A stretch of DNA of 64,000 nt, from assembly GCA_963716925.1 (NCBI GenBank), contig CAVQUX010000033.1, positions 558,001 to 622,000 of the forward strand. Direction: 5' to 3'. Origin of the DNA: DAISKN01 sp963716925 (GTDB lineage Bacteria; Acidobacteriota; Vicinamibacteria; Marinacidobacterales; SMYC01). Shown piece by piece: positions 58,607 through 64,000 of the stretch. The notes under the pieces are model-generated. The model saw only the letters and a program-made list of their open reading frames with translations, ran no database searches and was not told the DNA's origin. Made by a program: the position numbers and the translations under genes. Position 1 is the first letter of the stretch. Each line of letters starts with the position of its first letter.

Positions 58607-60079
58607 ATGCCAGCGCGCTCCGCCATGCACCAGGACGAAAAAGGACAGGGAACGTACAACGTCGTCGTGATCGGCGGCGGCACCGCGGGTCTCGTGACCG
58701 CGGCCGGCACCGCCGGTCTCGGCGGAAGGGTCGCGCTCATCGAAGGCAACAAGATGGGCGGCGACTGTCTCAACTTCGGGTGCGTGCCGTCGAAAGCGCT
58801 CATCTCCTCGGCCCGGCTCGTGGAGCGCATCCGGCGCGCGCCGGAGCTCGGACTCGCGCCGATGGAGCCCTCGTTTCGATTCGAGGACGTCTTCCGCAGC
58901 ATGCGCGAACGCCGCGCGCGCATCGAGCCGAACGACTCCAGGGAGAGGTTCGAAGGGCTGGGGGTCGACGTTTTTCTCGGAAAGGCGAGGTTCCTTTCAC
59001 CCCACGAGGTCTCGATCGACGACGGTACGCGGCTTCGAGCGCGCAACTTCGTCATCGCCACCGGGACCCGCGCGCTCGTTCCCCCCGTCGCCGGCCTCGA
59101 TCGGGTGCCCTACTACACCAACGAGACGTTCTTCGACGGGCTCGACCGGAAACCCGAGTCGATGCTCGTTCTCGGCGGCGGTCCCATCGGCTGCGAGCTC
59201 GCTCAGGTCGCGGGAAGGCTCGGAATCGAGGTCCAGCTCGTGGAGCTCCTGCCTCGCCTCTTGCCTCGCGACGACTCCGAGGCCGCAGAGATCGTCCGCA
59301 GGCGGCTCGCGCGCGAGGGAATCGGAGTCTCGACGGGAACGAAAGCCGTGGCCTTCGAGCGCGAGGCCGGCCGCACCTCGGTCACCCTCGAGGCCGAGGG
59401 AGCCCGCAGAACGTTCGCGCCCGGAATCGTCCTGGTGGCCGCCGGCAGGACTCCCAACGTCGAATCCCTGGGGCTGGAAGCCGCGGGAGTGAGGTTCGAT
59501 CGCCGCGGGGTCACGGTCGACGAGACCCTCGCCACCTCCCAGCCTCATATCTTCGCTTGCGGCGACATCGCCGGTCCCTACGCGTTCACTCACGCCGCCG
59601 ACTATCAGGCGCGGGTCGTGATCAGAAACGTCCTCTTCCCGTGGCTCAAGGCCAAGGCCGACTACCGGTGGATGCCCTGGGTGACCTACACCGACCCCGA
59701 GGTCGCGCATTTCGGTCCTACGGAGGAAGAAGCCCGCGGGAAGAACGTCGACTGCGACGTCTACCGCCACGACTGGCACGATCTGGATCGCGCCGTCACC
59801 GACTCCGAGACCGAGGGATTCGTCAAAGTCCTCACCGCGCGCGGCAAGGATACGATCCTGGGCGCGACGGTGGTGGGAGCGCACGCGGGAGAGGTGATGC
59901 ACGAGATCCTGGTCGCGGCGAAGCATGGAATCGGGCTTTCCAAGCTGTCCGGCACCGTCCACGCCTATCCCACCTACTCGTCGTCGGTGCAGAGGGTCGC
60001 GGACTCGTTCCAGAAAACCCGGCTCACTCCGCGCGTCGCCGGTCTGTTCCGTTGGCTCTATCGCTGGAGGCGGAGCTGA
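58607..60079 (+). CDS. Pyridine nucleotide-disulfide oxidoreductase (mercuric-reductase-like, no CC tail)
   Basis: The protein has 490 residues. The FAD motif is VVVIGGGTAGLVTAAGTAGL. The redox disulfide is Cys54/Cys59 in GGDCLNFGCVPSK, NAD binding is LVLGGGPIGCELAQV, and the second FAD motif is IFACGDIAGPYAFTHAA. At the dimer end, dihydrolipoamide dehydrogenases have HAHPTxxE. Here it reads HAYPTYSSS, so the catalytic His and Glu are Tyr and Ser. The C-terminal vicinal Cys pair of mercuric reductases is also absent. It is thus a relative with another acceptor. It is translationally coupled (TGATG) to a TVP38/TMEM64 membrane protein, a link seen in many bacteria. Confidence 0.88.
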   Translation: MPARSAMHQDEKGQGTYNVVVIGGGTAGLVTAAGTAGLGGRVALIEGNKMGGDCLNFGCVPSKALISSARLVERIRRAPELGLAPMEPSFRFEDVFRSMRERRARIEPNDSRERFEGLGVDVFLGKARFLSPHEVSIDDGTRLRARNFVIATGTRALVPPVAGLDRVPYYTNETFFDGLDRKPESMLVLGGGPIGCELAQVAGRLGIEVQLVELLPRLLPRDDSEAAEIVRRRLAREGIGVSTGTKAVAFEREAGRTSVTLEAEGARRTFAPGIVLVAAGRTPNVESLGLEAAGVRFDRRGVTVDETLATSQPHIFACGDIAGPYAFTHAADYQARVVIRNVLFPWLKAKADYRWMPWVTYTDPEVAHFGPTEEEARGKNVDCDVYRHDWHDLDRAVTDSETEGFVKVLTARGKDTILGATVVGAHAGEVMHEILVAAKHGIGLSKLSGTVHAYPTYSSSVQRVADSFQKTRLTPRVAGLFRWLYRWRRS

Positions 60080-60768
60080 TGGGAGCTCGAGGCTACCTCA
60101 AGCTTGGACTCGCGCTCGCAGCCCTCGTCGCGGTCGCCGTGGCGGCGCGCGTGCTTCCGGTCGCGGCCTGGCTCGCGGCAGGGAACGAGCGCGTCGCGGG
60201 GCTCGGCGTCGCCGGCATGGTCCTCTTCGCCCTGCTCTACGCAGGAGCAACCGTGCTCATGGTTCCGGGATCGCTTCTCACCCTCGCTTCCGGCGCCAGC
60301 TTCGGCCTTCTTCCCGGCTTCGTCACCGTTCTCTTCGGGGCGACCCTCGGGGCGGCCCTCGCTTTTCTCGTCTCCCGGCACCTCGCGCGGAAGCGCGTGG
60401 AGCGCTGGATTCAGCAGAAGTCGTCGTTCGTGGCCATCGACAGAGCCGTGGCCCGGGAAGGGTGGAAGATCGTTCTTCTGACCCGGCTCTCCCCGGTCTT
60501 TCCTTTCAACTTCCAGAACTATGCCTACGGGCTCACCAGTGTCTCCTTCGGGCAGTACGTGCTAGCCTCCTGGATCGGAATGATCCCGGGGACCTTTCTC
60601 TACGTCTATCTGGGGACCCTGGGGCGGAGCGGTCTCGAGGCGGCGTCCGGGACCGGCGCCGAGACCTATCGCCTCGCGCTCCAGGCCGTGGGCTTGCTCG
60701 CGACCCTCGGGGTCACGATACTCATCACCCGCACCGCGAAGCGGGCTTTGCGGGAAGCAGGGGTATAA
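60079..60768 (+). CDS. TVP38/TMEM64 (VTT/DedA-superfamily) membrane protein
   Basis: The protein has 229 residues with five or six TM helices. The VTT core is clear: LMVPGSLLTLASGASFGLLP, GATLGAALAFLVSRHLARK, the re-entrant LLTRLSPVFPFNFQNYAYGL and SWIGMIPGTFLYVYLG. DedA/VTT proteins act in lipid scrambling or ion-coupled membrane homeostasis. Its ATG shares one base with the previous stop. The VOC gene follows 3 bp after its stop. Confidence 0.92.
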   Translation: MGARGYLKLGLALAALVAVAVAARVLPVAAWLAAGNERVAGLGVAGMVLFALLYAGATVLMVPGSLLTLASGASFGLLPGFVTVLFGATLGAALAFLVSRHLARKRVERWIQQKSSFVAIDRAVAREGWKIVLLTRLSPVFPFNFQNYAYGLTSVSFGQYVLASWIGMIPGTFLYVYLGTLGRSGLEAASGTGAETYRLALQAVGLLATLGVTILITRTAKRALREAGV

Positions 60769-60771
60769 GAG

Positions 60772-61119
60772 ATGCACGTCGAATCGGTGAAGTACATGTT
60801 GATGGCCCAGGACATGGACCGGGCGGTGAGGTTCTACCGAGACGTCATCGGCCTCAAGGTGGCGTTCGAGTCGCCGGAGTGGACCGAGCTCACGTTCGGA
60901 GACGCGGTCATCGCGCTCCACGGAGGGGGAACCGGCAAGTACCAGAAGACGGGCCTGTCGCTCCAGGTGCGGGACATCGCTTCCGCATGCAAAGAGCTCG
61001 AAGCCGCGGGCGGCAAGATCGAAACCCCGCCTCAGACCCGTCCGGGGGAGCCCATCAAGCTCGCCGAGGTGCTGGACACCGAGGGAAACGCGTTCTCTCT
61101 CACACAATACGTGGGCTGA
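60772..61119 (+). CDS. Single-domain VOC protein
   Basis: A 115-residue VOC module: VKYMLMAQDMDRAVRFYRDV, LKVAFESPEWTELTFGDAV, then ALHGGGTG and the final EVLDTEGNAFSLTQY. The usual metal His at the first strand is Lys/Tyr (VKYMLM), so metal binding is doubtful. It is the third gene of the disulfide-reductase/TVP38 operon, with an esterase 16 bp downstream. Confidence 0.85.
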   Translation: MHVESVKYMLMAQDMDRAVRFYRDVIGLKVAFESPEWTELTFGDAVIALHGGGTGKYQKTGLSLQVRDIASACKELEAAGGKIETPPQTRPGEPIKLAEVLDTEGNAFSLTQYVG

Positions 61120-61135
61120 GAACGAGGAAAGAGGG

Positions 61136-62731
61136 ATGAGACGCTTTTGGCTCTCGCTGGTTCTTCTCGCCGGCCGCGCGGAGTCTGAAGAAACGCGGTT
61201 CGAAGTGTCCTTCCCCGCGGCGGCCCGCGCGGAGTCGGTCACCGGCCGGGTCTTCGTCATGATCTCGAGGACCAACGACAAGGAGCCGCGCCTTCAGATC
61301 AGCCAGACGGGGGGAACCCCGTTCTTCGGGCGCGACGTCGACGAGCTCGCGCCCGGCCAGGCGGCGATTCTCGACGAGAGCGACCTGGGCTCGCCCGTGA
61401 CTTCACTTCGCGAGATCCCGGCGGGCGAGTACTTCGTACAGGCGTTCGTGAACGTGTACTCCGAGTTCCACCGATCGGACGGCCATGTGGTCTGGATGCA
61501 CGACGACCGGTGGGAGGGACAGAAGTGGAACATCTCGCCCGGAAATCTTCATAGCCGGGTGCAGAAGGTCCGTCTCGACCCGGGGAGCGGTTACCGCATC
61601 TCCCTCGTCGCCGACCAGGTGATCCCGCCGATCCAGATTCCGCCCGACACCGCCTGGGTGAAGCGCTTCCGTTTCGAAAGTCCGATGCTCACGAAGTTCT
61701 GGGGCCGACCGATCTATCTCGGGGCCACCGTGCTCCTGCCGCGGGACTACGAGACCTCGGCGATCGACTATCCCGTCGTCTACCACCAGGGACACTTCTC
61801 GCTCGAGGCGCCCCTTCGCTTCGAGGAAGGCGGCGAGCTGTACCGCGAGTGGATCGAAGAAGACTTTCCCCGGATGATCGTGGTCACCTTCCAGCATCCG
61901 AACCCCTACTTCGACGACTCCTACGCCGTGAACTCCGCGAACGTCGGGCCCTACGGCGACGCCTTGATGCAGGAGCTCATCCCCGAAGTCGAGCGCCGGT
62001 TCCGCGTTCTCCCGGAGCCCTGGGCGCGCGCCCTCACCGGCGGGTCGACCGGCGGGTGGGAAGCCCTCGCGCTCCAGCTCTTTCACCCGGACTTCTTCGG
62101 CGGCACCTGGGCCTACTGCCCGGATCCGGTGACGTTCTCGGCCTACGAGGGCATCGACATCTACGAGGACGAGAACGCGTTCTACAAGAATTACGGTTGG
62201 TATCGCGTGCCGACATCCAACATCCGCGACACGTTCGGACAGGTGCGGCTCACGGCGGAGCAGAAGAACCATTTCGAGCTCGTCTGCGGCACGAAGGGCC
62301 GGTCCGGGTATCAGATGGACATCTGGTCCGCGGTCTTCGGGCCCGTGGGCCAGGACGGCTACTACAAGCCGGTCTTCGACAAGCTCACCGGCGTCATGGA
62401 TCCCGAGGTGGCCCGCTACTGGAAGGAGAACTACGACCTGCTTCATTACATGCGGAAGAACTGGGCGACCCTGGGGCCCGAGATCGAAGGTAAGCTCCAT
62501 CTCTATACGGGCGATATGGACACGTTCTATCTCGACAAGGGGGTCGTGCTGATGCAGGAGTGGATGAAGTCCACCGAGAACCCCCACTACGAGGGCTTCT
62601 TCCTCTACGGCGACCGCAAGCCCCACTGCTGGATCGGCCCGGTCACCGAGGCCGAAAGACTCCGGGAGATCGCTCAGTACATGCTTCGGCGCAAGCCCGA
62701 TGGAACCACGACTCCCTGGTGGAGCTACTGA
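61136..62731 (+). CDS. Exported esterase (enterochelin-esterase-like alpha/beta hydrolase)
   Basis: The protein has 531 residues with a short signal (FWLSLVLLAGRAES). The first 170 residues are a beta-sandwich region (GRVFVMISRTNDKEPRLQIS). A putative-esterase alpha/beta domain follows: IDYPVVYHQGHFS, the nucleophile elbow ALTGGSTGGWEALALQLFHP, and the late GDMDTFYLD and KPHCWIG with the acid and His candidates. The GGSTGG elbow has Ser as the nucleophile. It is last in the operon with the disulfide reductase. The natural ester is unknown. Confidence 0.85.
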   Translation: MRRFWLSLVLLAGRAESEETRFEVSFPAAARAESVTGRVFVMISRTNDKEPRLQISQTGGTPFFGRDVDELAPGQAAILDESDLGSPVTSLREIPAGEYFVQAFVNVYSEFHRSDGHVVWMHDDRWEGQKWNISPGNLHSRVQKVRLDPGSGYRISLVADQVIPPIQIPPDTAWVKRFRFESPMLTKFWGRPIYLGATVLLPRDYETSAIDYPVVYHQGHFSLEAPLRFEEGGELYREWIEEDFPRMIVVTFQHPNPYFDDSYAVNSANVGPYGDALMQELIPEVERRFRVLPEPWARALTGGSTGGWEALALQLFHPDFFGGTWAYCPDPVTFSAYEGIDIYEDENAFYKNYGWYRVPTSNIRDTFGQVRLTAEQKNHFELVCGTKGRSGYQMDIWSAVFGPVGQDGYYKPVFDKLTGVMDPEVARYWKENYDLLHYMRKNWATLGPEIEGKLHLYTGDMDTFYLDKGVVLMQEWMKSTENPHYEGFFLYGDRKPHCWIGPVTEAERLREIAQYMLRRKPDGTTTPWWSY

Positions 62732-62765
62732 CGCGCGGGCTTCTGGAGCTTCCGGGAATCGTTCA

Positions 62766-62795
62766 CCCGCGGCACTGAAGGACTCTAGGAACCGT
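62766..62795. repeat. Partial copy of the intergenic repeat seen at 41.05 kb
   Basis: CCCGCGGCACTGA (62766-62778), three differing bases, ACTCTAG and then GAACCG match 41052-41082 over about 30 bp with a two-base indel. The GTGGGG hairpin arm is missing. A CGCGGG lies 26 nt upstream and could pair with CCCGCG. Confidence 0.45.
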
Positions 62796-62994
62796 TCCCC
62801 GGCGCCGTCGGCCTCCGTGGAACCGGCTGCAGCCAACGGTGGGTGCGCGAGCTCTTCGGTCCTGGCCGCTCCCAGCGGCTTCGTCCGCCTTGAATCACTC
62901 GAAGCCTCGGCGGCGAGCCAATGACCGCGCACTCGTTACAGAAATCCTGCCACTTGTCCGTGGGACGATAGCAAATACGGCACGAACCGAACAT
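62785..62994 (-). CDS. Small zinc-ribbon protein
   Basis: A 69-residue protein with Cys5-x2-Cys8 and Cys19-x2-Cys22 (SCRICYRPTD and DFCNEC), a compact zinc ribbon, followed by SPPRLRVIQGGR and a basic tail (SRTHRWLQPVPRRP). No ribosome site is evident. The four-Cys pattern with conserved spacing makes chance less likely, but the tail overlaps the partial repeat and could be non-native. Confidence 0.45.
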   Translation of the reverse strand: MFGSCRICYRPTDKWQDFCNECAVIGSPPRLRVIQGGRSRWERPGPKSSRTHRWLQPVPRRPTAPGNGS

Positions 62995-63130
62995 GAAGCA
63001 ACCCCGCTATGAAAGCGGTCGAGCAGGAGGGCGTTGGGTTCCCCCGTTCCCAACCGGGCAGAGCTTACCTCGGATTCCCGCGCCGATTCAACATCGAGAC
63101 CTGACCTTTGAACTCCCATGACCCGTGAGC

Positions 63131-63436
63131 TCATGCAAGGCCGTTGCGCTTGCGCACCTCCCGTGCGAAGCGACCGAGGAGATCGTCCAGAAACGCCGTG
63201 TACTCGCTTTCTGACATCAAGTAGGCTTTGTTGAGATTGGTATTGAGTACCTCGTCGAGCTCATGGAAAAAAGGCTCCTTCCGGTGCTCCGGAAACAGCT
63301 CCAGCAAACGGCGCATGGTTTCGACGAGACGATAGGTGGCGGTGAAGACGCCCTCCTCGAGCCCGCCCCGCGCGGCGGTGGCGAGAAACGTCATGAGGGG
63401 AAAGAGGTCGGGATGCTGCCGCGGATCCGCACTCAT
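63131..63436 (-). CDS. DUF6092-like helical protein next to nitroreductase
   Basis: The protein has 101 residues starting at ATG 63436, overlapping the nitroreductase stop by 4 bp (ATGA). All-helical: LMTFLATAARGGLEEGVFTA, YRLVETMRRLLELFPEHRKE, then SEYTAFLDDLLGRFAREV. It resembles DUF6092-type companions of nitroreductases, though I am not sure of the family. Tight coupling suggests a partner subunit of the flavoenzyme. Confidence 0.6.
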   Translation of the reverse strand: MSADPRQHPDLFPLMTFLATAARGGLEEGVFTATYRLVETMRRLLELFPEHRKEPFFHELDEVLNTNLNKAYLMSESEYTAFLDDLLGRFAREVRKRNGLA

Positions 63437-63957
63437 AGCGGCACTCCGTATTGGTTGTGGTAGACGAGATTGGCTTTCTCGGATGCCTTCACCGATTTGG
63501 GCGTCGAAGAGGGATGACCGATGGGAATGATGAGGTCGACGCGACAGTGCTCGGGAAGTCCCAGGATGGTCCGGATTCCCGTCATGACCGAGATCATGGC
63601 GAACTGGGAGCCGAGCCCGAGCGCGGTAGCCGCCAGGAGCACGTTCTCGCCGGCCGCACCGGCGTCGACCATGGAGCTCCGCTCGGCGACGCGCCCCACA
63701 CCCGCGAGTGCGACTTCCATGTCCGTGAAGATGATCAGCAGCACCGGCGGGTCGGCCACCAGAGACGGCGAGATCTGCCGTATGGCGCGGATGACCCGGG
63801 GATCGTCGACGAGGATGCAGTGCCGGTAGGGACGGTTCGAAGCGGTAGGAGCGCGGCCGGCCGCATAGACGAGCTTCTGAAGGTGCTCGGAGGAAACGGG
63901 CTCCTTCGTGAATCGGCGGCACGCCCTCTTCCTGGCCAGGGCTTCAAAGAGATCCAT
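63433..63957 (-). CDS. Nitroreductase-family flavoprotein
   Basis: The protein has 174 residues from ATG 63957 (GGAGGCG upstream). The FMN phosphate motif is LARKRACRRFTKEPVSSEH (the R-R-F near the N-terminus), followed by AAGRAPTASNRPYRHCILV. The mid-helix is DAGAAGENVLLAATALGLGS, and the C-terminus carries DLIIPIGHPSS. Nitroreductase-fold enzymes reduce nitro groups, quinones or enoates with NAD(P)H via FMN. The sequence is short but complete. It begins the operon with the 101-residue helical gene. Confidence 0.88.
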   Translation of the reverse strand: MDLFEALARKRACRRFTKEPVSSEHLQKLVYAAGRAPTASNRPYRHCILVDDPRVIRAIRQISPSLVADPPVLLIIFTDMEVALAGVGRVAERSSMVDAGAAGENVLLAATALGLGSQFAMISVMTGIRTILGLPEHCRVDLIIPIGHPSSTPKSVKASEKANLVYHNQYGVPL

Positions 63958-64000
63958 GGGTTCGCCTCCGTTCCGGTGAGGGATTCATTGTTCTCCGATG

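Noticed and set aside
1..64000. tRNA and rRNA genes
   Set aside because: Intergenic regions were scanned by eye for T-loop and acceptor patterns and none was convincing. A covariance-model search would be needed to exclude them fully.

Overview
The window is high-GC, densely packed bacterial chromosome, mostly single genes or two- to four-gene operons with little intergenic space. Several gene types together suggest Acidobacteriota (or a close Gram-negative relative), by inference from families and not from any marker gene: an ADOP-type duplicated MacB-like permease, an ECF sigma factor paired with a Ser/Thr kinase-TPR protein, a sortilin/BNR-type propeller protein, S46 and M28-PDZ peptidases, a TorF-like porin, a DUF481 outer-membrane protein and RlpA. 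No rRNA, tRNA, CRISPR array, complete insertion sequence or prophage was seen.

Left end (1-14.6 kb). A frameshifted amidohydrolase is followed by the wreck of a type I restriction-modification locus on the minus strand. An hsdM N-terminus is fused in frame to half an hsdS, an intact fic gene comes next, and then an hsdR reduced to two short pieces. A VOC protein, a 1067-residue BNR-propeller protein and a small secreted protein follow. After these lie a truncated S46 peptidase, a frameshifted FAD oxidoreductase, an ECF sigma/kinase-TPR pair, a 20-codon mazF relic and a TorF-like porin. This arm carries most of the broken genes.

Middle (14.6-41 kb). An ADOP permease diverges from a translationally coupled pair of caspase-fold (clan CD) peptidases: a C11 clostripain-like protein and a membrane-anchored TPR-CHAT protein. 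This pair is the most system-like locus in the window. Next come a PQQ-type propeller, a secreted VOC protein, a PCYCGC-like protein, an HPt-like protein without its histidine, a hydrolase, DUF1572, a TPR protein, RlpA, Kbp, DUF481, a methyltransferase and a GT-C-like membrane protein preceded by a 25-codon ORF. A Phd/VapC toxin-antitoxin pair, an NHL propeller, an OB-fold protein, Bfd-bacterioferritin, an amidohydrolase, gamma-glutamyltransferase and a lipid kinase complete this section.

Right half (41-64 kb). A PfkB kinase, a conserved small protein and a bacterial dynamin-like GTPase form an operon that converges on an M48-TerB-like metalloprotease. MOSC, TrmL and RlmD-like genes follow, then an SGNH protein coupled to a membrane-propeller protein. 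A B12-domain-less methylmalonyl-CoA mutase subunit precedes an OppD/OppF ATPase pair. Family-4-like uracil-DNA glycosylase, M28-PDZ peptidase and RNase HII come next. An operon of flavin disulfide reductase, TVP38/TMEM64, VOC and esterase follows, and the window ends with a zinc-ribbon miniprotein and a nitroreductase operon.

Two patterns cut across the regions. First, at least eight genes have a TAnnnT -10-like hexamer only 5-9 nt before the start codon, which suggests frequent leaderless transcription. Second, an intergenic hairpin with a 9-bp stem and a GTGGGG loop recurs (about 41.0 and 55.2 kb, with a partial copy near 62.8 kb) and keeps its pairing through compensatory changes.
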